From contig JAECUM010004947.1 of NCBI GenBank assembly GCA_016617855.1, positions 62,001 through 126,000 on the forward strand: 64,000 nucleotides of DNA, written 5' to 3'. This DNA comes from Megalonaias nervosa. Taxonomy: Eukaryota > Mollusca > Bivalvia > Unionida > Unionidae. The notes below the pieces were generated by a model. That model did no database searches. It had not been told where the DNA came from and worked only from the letters and a program-made list of their open reading frames with translations. The translations under genes were made by a program, and so were the position numbers. Below, piece by piece: positions 12,817 through 24,187 of this stretch; positions within the stretch are counted from its first letter, which is position 1, and each line of letters starts with the position of its first letter.

Positions 12817-13036
12817 TACCATATATACTCACTTAGAAGTTGAGTGTTAGATAAGCTACAAAGACCTTTATCTGCCATAGTTTAAGGCACTGGTAGATCA
12901 GGGTCTATATTGTTTGTTATGCAGATTACTCCTAACAAACTGCACAGACCCAGATCTGTGGGCGCATTTTATGATGGCAGATCTGAGTCTATGGAGTTTG
13001 CAGTTGGACTTGGCTTATAAACAAGTACATACAGTA
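12817..13036. mobile_element. Foldback MITE, family M copy 3
   Basis: The ends are TACCATATATACTCACTTAG and CTTATAAACAAGTACATAC. Internal inverted blocks surround AGATCTGTGGGCGCATTTTA and GATGGCAGATCTGAGTC. It has the same organisation as the other family M copies. Confidence 0.7.
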
Positions 13037-13707
13037 GAAAACAATAGACATGTTTGGGAAAAGCATGTTAAATGTAGACTTGAAACATTTTCCTTCCTAC
13101 TTTTTCTAGTCATGCCTTCTGATAAAATCAGAATACCACAGAACAGATTAATGTTCTATACTAACTTGCAATACATTTTCCTTGTGTGATAGGATTTTTC
13201 TTTTAAATATATGTACTGCAAATTGTAATTTATTATCATTGAAATTTGCAATTTATCAAAAGCGTAAAACAACATGTATGCAAAGGAATGATGATTTAGT
13301 TATGTACTGATGTTGCATTTTGACACATTCAGATATCTCACTACAGTAAAAAAATATGTTTGTGAAAAATGTGATTCTTATATTAAGTAGTCAGTGCTTC
13401 ATTGTGATATGATTCAATTTACATGCCAGTATTCCCCAAAGTTGTTGATATGATTATGTTATTTTACATAGATATGGTTGTCATTTCAAGTATTATAATG
13501 CTGTAATGAAATTTTGTATTAAAGCTCACGTAAACGTTTAGTTTCTTATGAGATATACGGTGAAACATATATGTTATCTTGAACACCTATTACTAATGCC
13601 TAATCTGCCCTGGTGATTATTGATGATACCCACAAGGATGGTAGGACATGGATTTATGCTTGGGCTGTTTTTAATCATATTAGTAAAGACCACAGTTCTA
13701 GGTATAG
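13037..13707. other. Non-coding AT-rich stretch
   Basis: Nothing recognised. Confidence 0.4.
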
Positions 13708-13900
13708 GAGAAGCAGTTCTTAGCCTTATTGGGTGGCAACCCAAATTAGGATTGTTGTGTTAGCCTTGCGACCCGTCAAGTGCTAAGAAACCACTTGGGC
13801 AGGAAATTTGAAATTAATAAAGTTGGTCTAGGTGACCCACTTAGAACAGCATGGTGACCCAGTTTGGGGTTGTGACCCATGGGTTCAGAAAAGGTAAAGG
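13708..13900. mobile_element. hAT-like non-autonomous fragment
   Basis: The left part GCAGTTCTTAGCCTTATTGG with GGTGGCAACCC, and the right part GGGGTTGTGACCCATGGGTT followed by CAGAAAAGG, form an imperfect inverted pair. Internally there are repeated GTGACCC/GGGTCAC-type blocks. This resembles the ends of Charlie-type hAT elements (GGGTCGCGACCC style). Target duplications were not resolved. Confidence 0.35.
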
Positions 13901-14423
13901 GCATACACCATCTGTATAAACATAATAGATACAATTAATGAATAGAATCTATTAGAGCATTGGAAGGGGGACAGATGAGTTCCAATAATTGCTCTGCTCT
14001 GGCTTATTCAGGATGACTGATCATAAATTGAGTCTTGACAATCTTTTGTCAGATTTTGATGTCCTTGTTTTACTATATCAACCTTGGTTTTGCCATGTTT
14101 CACATTAAAGTTTATTGACCTTAAAAGTAAATTTTCATTAAAGAAAATGAAATTTTCAATAAATGTATATGAAGTTAATTATGGCAGTAGATAATTTGAT
14201 GACTTTTGCACAGACACTTCAGGACTAGATCAACAAATGACCATTTTTTTAGTACACTGTGCTGTGTTAAAGTAAATCTAAAACATCTAATGCATTCTAA
14301 GTAATATTGCACTTAATCCTCAAGTACTGACCCTTAGAAGGCATTTGCACTGAAAAACACATCTAAAAGATGGATTGAAATTTCTACCTGAATGCTGATA
14401 TGTATATATAAAGACAAGGTGAC

Positions 14424-14757
14424 AAACTAATGCTTCTGCATACCAGTAGCTGTTGTCATTGGTGATAACTTTAAAAAAATATCTGCAAAATACAGACAAA
14501 TAAACCATGCAACTGTAAATCAGATTCTGGATCAGTCCACTGAAAAGCAATAAAAGTCTCAAATTGCACCCAATGCTTGAGCCAGTATGTATTTATAAAG
14601 AGAAGTGTGTGGTGTGTATGTGATTTGGATTTTTAATGTAGCTTTAACAAACAAAAATGCTGCTGGTTACTGGTAGCTGTTATCTTCTCTGAGTTTTCCC
14701 TGTAACACAACACAGACAAGTCAACCATACAGCAGTAAATCAGCTTCTCTTCTGTCA
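14424..14757. repeat. Old direct duplication, two diverged copies
   Basis: About 14424-14540 and 14654-14757 share the order TAGCTGTT, then ACAGACAA, then CCATRCARCWGTAAATCAG. The copies are strongly diverged. This explains the two similar short minus open frames here. No gene is implied. Confidence 0.5.
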
Positions 14758-14759
14758 AT

Positions 14760-16690
14760 CCATAATAGTTAAAAATGATGAACAGCAGTGATGAGTACAG
14801 TTTTGAACTACCCCTTCTTTCTGACACAAAAGTAGAGGTCTTGAGAATGTTCAATCCAGAGAGGTGATTTGATTGATCAGTAACAACTATCCACCAGTAT
14901 GATTTTGTGAAAGATAACTAGGGTAAAAAACAAAAATCACTGGTTATATTGATATATGGATAATTATGAACATCTTTATTTAACTGTGGATCTGTTCCCT
15001 TATTTCTGTGGATTTACAGACCAAAATCAGACTTTAGCCTAACATAAGATGGCAGTATTTAACCTCAGGCAATTTTTTTAAAAGATCTTATTTTTATTGA
15101 CCAATCAGATTAACTCCTTTGGGTTGCATGTCCTTTTGACTGCTGCTTTCATGTCTCTAAGAAGTGATACTCATGTTCACTCAAACATTTATCATACCTA
15201 CAAATTCGTAACTATTGTGAATTTATAGAAGCTGTGTTGTGGGGTAAATAGTTCCAAAATGCAGCAGCTGCCTGGTTGTATTTGTTTCTTACCATTTCTT
15301 TGCATGTACATGTCAGCATCTTTGTGAAAATTTCAAACTGGCTTGTAGATGTGTTTTTCAGTGTCAGTGCCTTTTAAAAGTGAAGATTAAAATAAATTGC
15401 TTTAGGAGCTTTAGGCTTACTTCAGACAGGTGTAGTACATTAAGAATGGTAAAATATCCCAACTACAGTTCAGTTCAGATGAGTTTACTATCCCATCTCC
15501 AAGTAACTGGTGTTTTTGTCACTTCATCTTTTACTGCTTAGTCATCATATAGTTTGGGGGGTTTTTTTGTTATGGCATTGTAGCAACTTCTGAATTGAGA
15601 CCACATTCCTCTTTCATTAATTTAATTATTTGACTTTCTTTGAATGGATACATTCTAAATGACTCATCCATGGAAAGTCAATAAATCAATTCTGACAATC
15701 AAGTCCAGATATTTTATATTGGTTTGTACAAGGGTATAATATTGCCAGAACACGTTTTAATTTCAAACATCCTTTAATCATTTTAAAATTTGAAAGTGAA
15801 ATAAGGTTGCTTTAAGTCATTTTGACACCTCATTTATCTCATGTTTTGTAATAGTCTGATTTAACATGATCGATCTCATTAAATGTTATGTAACTCCTTA
15901 CAGACATTCTTAAAGTGATGTATAGGGTGAAATATCTTCATATTAGAAATAATGTGATACGTATCAAGTATGTTTAAGGATCAGGAGATATTTTCATCCA
16001 AAGATGAAGTATTTTTTGTCAAAATTCCTTAGTTATAACTGCTGATAATGTCCATAATATTGATCAACTGTATTGTTCAATATTTGTTTGTATTTATAAC
16101 TTGAATCAGGAAAGTCTTGCTCTGTGTTTTCCATGGTAGTTTGGATTTCATATATGTTCAGATATTTCCCATGTTAATTTGAAGAAGCAAAATTAATTTG
16201 CCATATCTTCAGCATTTGCAATTAAGGTGAAATGTATATTTTCACAAATTAGAAGTTGATGTTAAATGGAAAACCAGAAAAGTGCAGGCTATCAGACACA
16301 TACATTTACAGAATACATGTTTATTGAATAAATTGCATGGTTGAAAAAATTCAAATTTTATTGTAGAATGTTTGTGTTTTTTTATCACACATTACAAGCC
16401 AATGACATAATGCACAAGTTTACAGTACATACTGTTTTGTAATCCAGTGCCTGGGTTTTCCCTGAGTGTTGCCAGATGTTTTTGAACACCAGTTAAATGT
16501 TGCATTTTTTTCTTCAGTAATAAAACTGATGAAAATTTCATGACATTAAGCAAGAAAAGGACGGAAAGAGTGAAACATATTTACCTTTTTTAGGAAATTT
16601 ATTTTAAAATTCATTTTCTTTTCCCTAAATATGTTTACCATCCATATGCTTCTTGGTTAACCTCATAATCAAAAAGGAAAGGTGGACATA
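14760..16690. other. Non-coding AT-rich stretch
   Basis: No exon or repeat was recognised apart from short homopolymers. Confidence 0.4.
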
Positions 16691-16694
16691 ATTT

Positions 16695-16790
16695 ATGTTA
16701 TGTTGCTGCAGTAATGTTGTATTTGTTGCAATTATGAGTTTATGTTATCTTGCTGCAATAATGTTGTATTTGTTGCAATTATGCCTGCAC
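16695..16790. repeat. Short direct repeat, about 47-bp unit, two copies
   Basis: TTATGTTATGTTGCTGCAGT and AATGTTGTATTTGTTGCAAT recur immediately as TTATGTTATCTTGCTGCAAT and AATGTTGTATTTGTTGCAAT. Confidence 0.8.
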
Positions 16791-16799
16791 TGCTTACAG

Positions 16800-16881
16800 T
16801 GTGGGTACCTTCATTTGATCCTATCTGACAGGATGTCCATCCATCTGTGCAAAATGTTTGTTAACAGAAACAAAATTACAG
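16800..16881 (+). CDS. Possible internal exon (weak)
   Basis: An acceptor TGCCTGCACTGCTTACAG and a donor TTACAG|GTAAAT bracket an 82-bp stretch open only in one frame (CGYLHLILSDRMSIHLCKMF...). No family is recognised and no neighbouring exon in matching phase was found. AT-rich DNA yields such pairs by chance, so this is tentative. Confidence 0.15.
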
Positions 16882-17204
16882 GTAAATGAAATTGACAGTC
16901 ATATCTGTATGCATGTGTGGATGACCTAATTAATTTTTCAAGTCATTACAGCGGTTTTTGGTTTGGAAAAATTTTAAAACTTTTTGGATTTCGTTTTTTT
17001 TTTTTATTGCAAACTTTTTTGATAAAACTTTCTTAGCATGATTAAACAAATTTTATTTTTTATGGATGCAATTTAATTATTATTTTTATGACAATATATG
17101 ACTGCCATAAGGCAGATCATATTATGATGTTATTGATGGATTCTTTTTTCATTTACACTCATTAACTCAATTTCTCTATCATGTATCATTACCAGATATT
17201 GTGG

Positions 17205-17900
17205 ATAATTTTGGGATCAAAAGGTCAAAGGTCACTGAGTAAAAGAAGAAAAATGTCACAATAGCAGTGATACAGTAACATTAGTTCTACATCAAAGACC
17301 TCGACCAAACATTGCAGATGGCTTGCACATGGGTAAAAATGAATATCAGTTTCGGAATCAGCAGATAAAAGGTCAAGATCACTAACTGAAAGAAGAAAAG
17401 GTTTTCTGCACAATATGATTTATTTTACATCATAGACCTAGGTCCAACTTTTTAGATGGATTTCACTTAGAGTAAGGAAAAGCCTATCGATTTTGGGGTC
17501 AAATGGTCATAGGTTAAGATCATTGGCTGAGAAATGGCTTCTACACTAAAGATTCTGAGCCATATACTTTCACCAAAGTTTGTGGTTGACTTCCACTTGG
17601 GGTAAGAAAAAGACAATTTTGATTTGAAGGTCAAAACATAGAATGCCAAGGTCACTTACTGAAAGAAGATCATATCTTTTGACCAAAGTTTGTGGAGGAC
17701 TTCCACTTGAGGTATAGAAGAGGATTTGGTCAAAGGTCAGGGTCACTGTGACTTAAAGAAAAATGGGTTTTGCAGAATAACTTTAATTTTAGAGTCAGTT
17801 CTGTGATTATAGTTTGTGGATGGCTTGCACTTAAGGTAATAAAGAAACTTTTTGATTTGTTGTTTAAAAGTCAGAATCATGACAAGTGCAATAAGGTAAA
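17205..17900. repeat. Degenerate AGGTCA-rich array
   Basis: About four or five loose repeats of roughly 150 bp carry the recurring phrases GGTCAAAGGTCAC, ACTGAAAGAAGAAAA, CATCATAGACC, and TGTGGAGGACTTCCACTTGG. Related arrays lie at 23050-23900 and, inverted, at 38680-39240. It is non-coding. Confidence 0.75.
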
Positions 17901-17970
17901 GATGGTTTCAGCATATCTAGTTTTGTTCAATGCTGCATAGGTCGACCAAATGTCCAGGTCATTGAGGATC

Positions 17971-18075
17971 ATTATTCATCAGTAATCTGTTGAGTCATCG
18001 ATGCATTGCTAATGTCTACCTACATTATTCATCAGTAATCTGTTGAGTCATCGATGCATTGCTAATGTCTACATA
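17971..18075. repeat. Tandem duplication of 53 bp
   Basis: ATTATTCATCAGTAATCTGT followed by TGAGTCATCGATGCATTGCT and AATGTCTACCTA is repeated with one visible change (CCTA to CATA). It is a recent duplication. Confidence 0.95.
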
Positions 18076-18079
18076 CACA

Positions 18080-19690
18080 AGGATTGTTGAACACTGGGTT
18101 TGTGTGTAATGTACCATTCATGGTACTCTGTTGAATTTTTTAGTCCTTTTTTTTCTTATTTCTTTAGTCTGCTTCTGGTGGCTTAAATGTTTGACAAACA
18201 CAAATCTAGCTTAAATTTGTTGTAAAATGATTTTAACTGAAGAGAGACCCATTAATTAAAATTTGGCTTTTATCAGCTTGGAAGTTGGTATTGATAACAT
18301 TAAAATACACACTGTACTAGACTGATCAGTGATTTTAACATATTAAAGTACTACTTTCCTCGATATTGAAAACTAAATTTTCACATTTTACTTTTAAGGT
18401 CTTGCATGAAAATAAAGACCAACTGCAAGAAAACAAAACATTCTTCTCTATCTGAAGTGTTGTGTATATTGTAAGTAAGGAATAATTCATTTGCATCAGT
18501 TCATATGTGCTTTATTCATAATTTTAACTTAATTACAAAGAAAAAGTTTCAGAAATTAAAGATTATGTTTGAACGAGTTGTATTGGTAAATTCTCTCCTA
18601 GGTATGGAACTTGATCACAGGTCTATTTGAAATAGACACATTTTGGAAAAATCCACATGTACAAGTTGTATCCTTTTAATTACACAATATGTGTGTTGTG
18701 TTGTGATTTGCCCTGTTCTAGAAATCAGTAAGCTTGACTGCCCACTATATTAATTATAATATATATTTTCTCTATATTGATTTTTGCTGTTTGTGATTCT
18801 CTCAGATGTGCAAATGTTATTACTGTATTACTACTGGCACTTTTTGTAGCATTTGTCACATTGCAGTAGAGAATTACATTTTCACATAATTATTCTCTTT
18901 TATTGCAGCAAGCATGAATTCTGTACAAAACATATGTAAGAATCTTATCTGTAGAGTTTTTTTAGATCTTTTTTAAGCTTGCATTGGTGGAAGATTGACA
19001 CAGCCATCTCTTTGATATATATGTGTGCATGTCTCTCTGTAGGTCCATCCATATATCATTCTGTATGTATACCCACATATATTAATTTCAGTGTTGAAGT
19101 TTTTGATGTGGTCAGCTTCTCAGGTATAGTTGGCCTCATAGTTCTGCTACTTATAAGTGAATACATCTTGATGTGTACAACACCAGTTCACCAAAACTTT
19201 GGGAACAGTCATGCAACATACCTGCCAAGTCTTGGCATGTCACTTGAAAAACACAAATTTTAACTCCCAGTTTCCCCCAACACAATCTTGTCTGAAAAAA
19301 ATATGGACTCCCAAAAATGCTTCTAGAAAGGGATATGAGATGGGGAGGGGGGGGGGCATATTTTCAAATACTGGTACAATTATCTCATTAAAAAGAACAT
19401 CTGGACTTGGAACAATTTTTAAGCTTATTGATGCCTCCAGATAGATATAAACAAGCAATGAACAAGTTTTGTTGTGCAATTTCTCCACTAAGGATATACT
19501 GTAGTTGTCGCTGAAATGAGATCCTGTTGATTAGTCATGAAGGCAGAATGCCGTGTAGGTTGTTAGGAGATTTATGGTAAAAAGCGGTTTCACATACTGA
19601 GCCAGATAATATGAAATCACAGAAAATAATCCAAAAATATTATACAAAGAAATAAATTACTTTTCTTCAAGATTTTATGCATTGCCTTTG
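18080..19690. other. Non-coding DNA
   Basis: AT-rich, with a poly-G run (GGGGAGGGGGGGGG) near 19342. No exon was recognised. Confidence 0.4.
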
Positions 19691-19696
19691 AAAAAT

Positions 19697-19923
19697 TGTT
19701 ATGTTTTGCTCAATAACACAAAACGAAGGTTTGGTCTAACTACTTTAATGGCTAGATTACAACTAACTAAAGCAGAAAACACAGGCACCCTAGTTTCTCA
19801 TGCTAATGTTATCATAAGGCATATAGGTTTACAAGTGAGTGAGGAGCCTAGAGCTGACCTCATGTGACCTGTAACTGTCAGACCATTTGTAGCAACATAA
19901 AGATAGTACCTTATATTATCACA
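19697..19923 (-). repeat. 3' LTR of the Ty3/Gypsy element
   Basis: On the minus strand it starts TGTGATAATATAAGGTACTA directly after the polypurine tract and ends ...GCAAAACATAACA, giving a 227-bp LTR with TG...CA ends. The same final AACATAACA precedes the primer-binding site at the other end of the element. Confidence 0.7.
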
Positions 19924-19937
19924 ACTCCCCCCTAAAA
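19924..19937 (-). promoter_or_regulatory. Polypurine tract
   Basis: The minus-strand reading TTTTTAGGGGGGAGT stands immediately upstream of the LTR start TGTGAT. This is the expected site for plus-strand DNA priming in LTR elements. Confidence 0.7.
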
Positions 19938-20409
19938 ATGAGTTTTATGCATTTCTTTTAAATTCACATATTCATTTCTGCTTTTCTCTTTAATAAGTTT
20001 GTAAACATATTCAAAGTTCTATTTTGCATATGAATATATATTTCAAATAGTTTCTGGTGAGTTGTAAAAGTTCTACTTATTTTAGTTAAAATTAAGTTCT
20101 AGCCCTATGACATTCACAATCAGTTTTACACTCATGAAAACAAATACATGGTGATATATTGGCATTGCCACTAAAATCTATAGTCCTAATATTTTTTTCT
20201 TCAATCCAGTTGTTATCACTGCATATAAACTGATGTGATGTAACAGATGTATTATTATACCACTTCCAGTTTCTACTATTCAAGAAAACAATATAATCCA
20301 GAAAAATTATCTGGTTTAGTTTCATTCTTTATTGATTCTAACTTTGTATCTGCAATCTGTATATTTGACATGATCATGTGCACATAGCACTCAGTTTCAC
20401 TATCCATGG

Positions 20410-20819
20410 TCATTTCATGTGTTCATCTGTCTGTATGCTCTAGACAGTATATCTGCTACAATTAACTCTTTTCCAGGACAATAAGTTAAGTCAGAACTGT
20501 ACTTCTGCAGTCTTGAAAGCATTCTCTGAAGTTTAGGCAGTGTGGCAGATAGAGGTTTCTTGAGGATTGATTCCAGAGGTTTATGATCCAGTTCAACTTG
20601 TACTTGACGATCATAAGTTTATTAATTAAATCTTTCTGGACCAAATAACACAGCTAGCAGTTCTTTTTCAATCTGTGCATACCTTGTTTCTGCATCTGTC
20701 CAAGACCTTGACACAAATGCTATGGTTTTGCCTGACTGCATTAACACTGCTCCAAGTCCTGATTTTGATGCATCACAACTAACAACGACAGGCTTCTTGA
20801 CATCAAAATATTTCAACAC
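20410..20819 (-). pseudogene. RNase H domain of the Ty3/Gypsy pol
   Basis: All four catalytic acidic positions are visible: VSCDASKSGLGAVL (Asp), AQIEKELLAVLF (Glu), VELDHKPLESILKK (Asp) and KELIVADILSRAY (Asp). The frame is interrupted by two adjacent stops (TAATAA, plus-strand 20619-20624) between ERFN and TYDRQ, where the family usually has a short QYTYGR-like link. Upstream the frame is lost toward RT. RNase H would degrade the RNA strand during reverse transcription. Confidence 0.85.
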
Positions 20820-20956
20820 AGGTTCGTTGCTTAGAATCTGTCAGATCTCTTCAAATGCATCTTTCTGTTAAGTTTCACAACAAATTCAGTGTCACTTTTC
20901 AAAAGTGCTGTGATTGGTTCTGTCACTGTAGACATATTTGGGATACATTTCGCTCT

Positions 20957-21798
20957 CTAGTAGGTAGTTGACTGTAGCCAGTAATTTTTCAATTCCTTGT
21001 CTGTCGGAGTGGGCATTTCTGTGATTGCTTGTAATTTTTCTGGGTCAGGTTTCATACCTGATGATGTCAGTATGTGTCCCATGTAGCACACTTCTGCTAG
21101 TCCAAATTGGGATTTTTCCAAATTTATCAGATTTATTTCCTGGCATCTCTTCACAACTTTTTTCAGTTTTCCATCATGATCTTCCTTTGAAGTCCCCCCC
21201 CCTCCCCAAATTATGTCATCTATATCAGTCTCCACCCCAGGCAGGTCCTCAAACACTGTGCCATGCATTTCTGGAACACTTCTTGAACGGATTTAATACC
21301 AAAAGACATTCTCAGGTAGCAATATCTATGAAACGGGATGTTAAATGTTGTCAGTAACTGGCTTTCCTCATCCAGGGGTATTGGCCAGTAACCATGATTG
21401 GCATCTAGTTTGGAGAAAACCTTAGCTCCAGCCATCCTTGTGGTTATATCTTCAGTTCTAGGCAGTTGATAATGCTCTCGTTCGATAGCTTGATTCATAT
21501 TTCTTGGATCTATACAAATTCATCGTTTTCTTGTTTTGGGTGTTTCAACAATTACTAATGAACTGACCCATTCTGTTGGTTCATCTACTTTCCATATTAC
21601 ATTTTTCCTTTCTATCTCATCCAGAGTTGATTTAAGTCCATCTTGTAAAGCTTTAGGAACCTTCCTTAGAGGATTAACGACAGGTTTCACACTTTTGTCA
21701 ACTGCGATATGACATTTTTGTTTCAGACATTCTAGACCTTTGAATACACTGGGAAATTCTTTCATGATATGATCGCAAACTACTTGCATTAAGTGCAA
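20957..21798 (-). pseudogene. Reverse transcriptase of the Ty3/Gypsy pol, in three frames
   Basis: There are three pieces. 21798-21520 covers the N-terminal region (EFPSVFKGLECLKQ, EWVSSLVIV). 21498-21220 covers the TTRMAGAKVFSKLDANHGYW motif with its catalytic Asp and the LRMSFGIKS motif. 21268-20957 covers the IDDI active-site box and the region ending KPDPEKLQAI. In the YIDD box the tyrosine position reads Asp (TDIDDIIW), and a C/G-run shortly after encodes four glycines. The run (plus 21187-21196) is a likely slippage site. A frameshift separates the second and third pieces. Confidence 0.88.
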
Positions 21799-21929
21799 AT
21801 CTCGAAATGCTTTGAACCAAAGAATAGGCGGTTGGTTTGTTTTGTTCTTGGTTCATGCAGTTTAATTTGCATTTGCCTATGACAATTAGTTTGTCACCAG
21901 AGTAGTTTGTGGTCTTGGCTGGTTTTACT

Positions 21930-22025
21930 TGAACATTGTCTCAGAAATGTGATTTGGAATGACGTTTACTTGCAAGCCAGTGTCAATTATAAATTTCTTT
22001 GGTTGTGCCATTTTCTTTTCTTTTT
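21930..22025 (-). pseudogene. Aspartic protease fragment
   Basis: The reading KKFIIDTGLQVNVIP contains the DTG catalytic triad. In related elements the next residue is usually a small one (DTGA). Here it is Leu, and a stop follows about 12 residues later. It lies immediately downstream of the gag frame, with no zinc knuckle between them. Confidence 0.7.
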
Positions 22026-22063
22026 TCTTAATTTTGACACCATGAACTTCTGATGCGGAAACT

Positions 22064-22600
22064 TCATTTTGAATACATTGAATCTGCTTTTTGGATTCTT
22101 CGTCTGCTCTGCAGATAGCCAGTGCTTTTTGTAATGTCAGTTGATCTTCTCGTAAAAGTCAATTTTACTTTTTCAGAATTAGTCCCACAGACAATTCTAT
22201 CTCTAATCATTTCATCCTGTAAATTTTCAAATTTGCAGCTCTTTGCAATCAGTTTGAGTTCAGTTACATATTGGTCAATGGTTTCATTCTTTTGTTGGAT
22301 TCTTGTATTGAACCTGTGCCTTTCTACTGTAATGTTCTGCTTCAGATTGCAGTAGTTCTCAAACTTCTTGATAAGTGGTTCAATTTTTTCAGCTTCATTG
22401 GCCTCAGATGTAAATGTGTTGTAAATGTCTCTACCATCCTGACCAATAATGTATAGGAAAGAACTGAATTTTTCTTTGTCTTCTTTATCTGCAAGTGCAA
22501 CATCTAAGTAAAACTGCATAGTCTGCTTCCACCTCCTCCAAGTTTCTGCTAAATGCTGGGAATTAAAGTCCATTTCAGGTGGCTGATTAAGTTTTTCCAT
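22064..22600 (-). pseudogene. Gag protein of the Ty3/Gypsy element (178 codons)
   Basis: It starts MEKLNQPPEMDFNSQHLAET and runs through TWRRWKQTMQFYL, FLYIIGQDGRDIYNTF and IEPLIKKFENYCNLKQN to IAKSCKF. This is the pattern of gag from Gypsy elements common in aquatic invertebrates. Near the end the frame drifts into RRSTDITKS and stops, so the expected CCHC zinc knuckle is missing, probably by a deletion between gag and protease. It is the longest intact open frame in the window. Confidence 0.85.
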
Positions 22601-22694
22601 GATGTCATAATTTACACATGAACTTGTGCATCAAAATTTCAGTATTGTTATGGAGATACACTTCTTAATGGTATAAATCCAAGTTATTCCAAAA

Positions 22695-22712
22695 GTTTCA
22701 CTTCTGACATCA
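22695..22712 (-). promoter_or_regulatory. Primer-binding site resembling tRNA-Leu complement
   Basis: The minus-strand reading TGATGTCAGAAGTGAAAC follows ...CATAACA. It fits the TGGTGTCAGAAGTGGGAT type of site, complementary to a leucine tRNA 3' end, with three mismatches. The position, just after an LTR-like CA end and upstream of gag, supports the call. The tRNA match is from memory. Confidence 0.6.
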
Positions 22713-22744
22713 TGTTATGTTTTGTTTTGTGTTATTGAACAAAA

Positions 22745-23049
22745 CATGACATAAAAATGAAATAAAATGAATTTTTGACTACATAAAGTAGAAATAGAAA
22801 GCACCGAGTCACATTTTAAAAAAAAATTAGCATGCTACAGTAGCTGGTTTGTCATGACATTTTTGTTATTGTGTAAAGGCCACAACAATTTTATTATGAG
22901 GCCTATGTTAGTGGCAGACAAGACATGGCAGTCACTTTTTCCCTGGTGATGGCATCAGCAGTTGATTATACTTCCTAAACCCATCCATAGATTCTCATCC
23001 TATCTGGCATGAATCATCATGAAAATAGGACAATTCATTTTACAACATC
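22745..23049. other. Non-coding DNA upstream of the Gypsy element
   Basis: No second LTR copy can be recognised here. Nothing else seen. Confidence 0.4.
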
Positions 23050-24090
23050 CTCTATTTGCCCCTTTAACCTTACGATCAAGGTTATAGAGAAATATTGTGT
23101 TAAGGTTTTGGTTTTTGCATTTGCAAATATTTCTAAAATCAGGTAAAATATTATCATACTGTGACCTTGAGGTCACAGAAAAAATTGCTTTTAGGTTTTG
23201 TTTCAAGTATTTATATGCCTGTCATAAGGCACAGCATATTATGTTGTCCACCTGTCGATGCATCTGTCTGCTACCAGCTTGGTTTATGAACAAGTACTTG
23301 AGTTGTCCACCATCTACAGTTAATAAACTATGTGGATGGCTTGCACTTTGGGTGAGGAAGAACCATATCAACTTTGGGGTCCGAATGTCAAGGTCACCAT
23401 GACTGAAAGAAAAAATGGTTTCTTCATAGTTCTACGTTGTATATGGTTACTAGAATCTGTGAATAACTTTTACTTGGGATAAAGAAGAATCATTTTAAGA
23501 GTGAAGAGGTCAAAGGTCAAAGTTACTAACAAAAAGAAGCAAAATGGATTTTTGCACAATAGCTTCAGTTCTCCACCATCAAATGTTACCAAACTTTGTA
23601 GATGGCTTTAGCACCTATCAAGTTATACATCACATAACTGGACCAAAATTTGTGTTTGACTTGCATTTGTGTAAGGAAGAAGCATGGTGATAAATAGGTC
23701 AAAAGTTTAAAAGTTCAAAGGCCAAGGTCACTGACTGAAATAAGAAAAATTGTTTCTGCAGAGTAACATTAGATCTCCATCACAGATCCGGACAAAACGT
23801 GGATTGCTAACACTTGGGGTAACAAGAAACTTGTTATTTTTAGGTCAGAGGTCAAGAAGAAATATGGCTCCTGTACAAACTGTTAGTTATCTACATTGGG
23901 GGAATATTAAACCTGGGGCAGGTATATAATGTGCCAACATGTACGCTTGTTTCATTTTCTAATGTTTCCTAAACACCTCAATATATTCTGAACATATTTG
24001 ACATTAATCGTTATGAAACCAAGACAATTCATTATCCAACATGTTCACTTACCCCAGTGACCTTCACAGTCATAGAAAATTTTTGCTATG
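23050..24090. repeat. Degenerate AGGTCA-rich array, second locus
   Basis: Recurring phrases include GAGGTCAAAGGTCAAAGTTAC, cut here to GGTCAAAGGTCAAAG, plus GGCTTGCACTTTGGGTGAGG and GACTGAAAGAAAAAATGG. Spacing is loosely 150 bp. It is the same family as at 17205. Confidence 0.7.
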
Positions 24091-24187
24091 GGTTTGGGAG
24101 GTTATTAGATCAAATTAATTAGATTAACTGAAACCCTTTATTACCTTTCAGTGACTTAGCTGTGCACAGGCAAGCCCTTTTTTTTAG

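Larger units (their letters stand above)
19697..22740 (-). mobile_element. Broken Ty3/Gypsy LTR retrotransposon
   Basis: Read on the minus strand, the order is: residual 5' LTR end, primer-binding site, gag, aspartic protease, reverse transcriptase, RNase H, a short connection, polypurine tract, 3' LTR. Integrase is essentially absent, since only about 0.5 kb separates the RNase H end from the polypurine tract. Frameshifts and in-frame stops split pol. The 5' LTR is reduced to its last bases (TGTTATGTTTTG on the plus strand), after which the sequence no longer matches the 3' LTR directly. This is a dead copy. The RT and RNase H order and the DAS, EKELLAV and DHKPL motifs are diagnostic for Ty3/Gypsy. 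Confidence 0.92.

Noticed and set aside
14320..14854. Two similar minus-strand open frames as paralogous small genes
   Set aside because: The similarity comes from an old non-coding duplication. No start context, splice signal or conserved reading frame supports genes.
20092..20325. 77-codon minus-strand frame as a Gypsy integrase remnant
   Set aside because: It has cysteine and histidine residues, but not in the HHCC spacing, and no DDE motif is visible.
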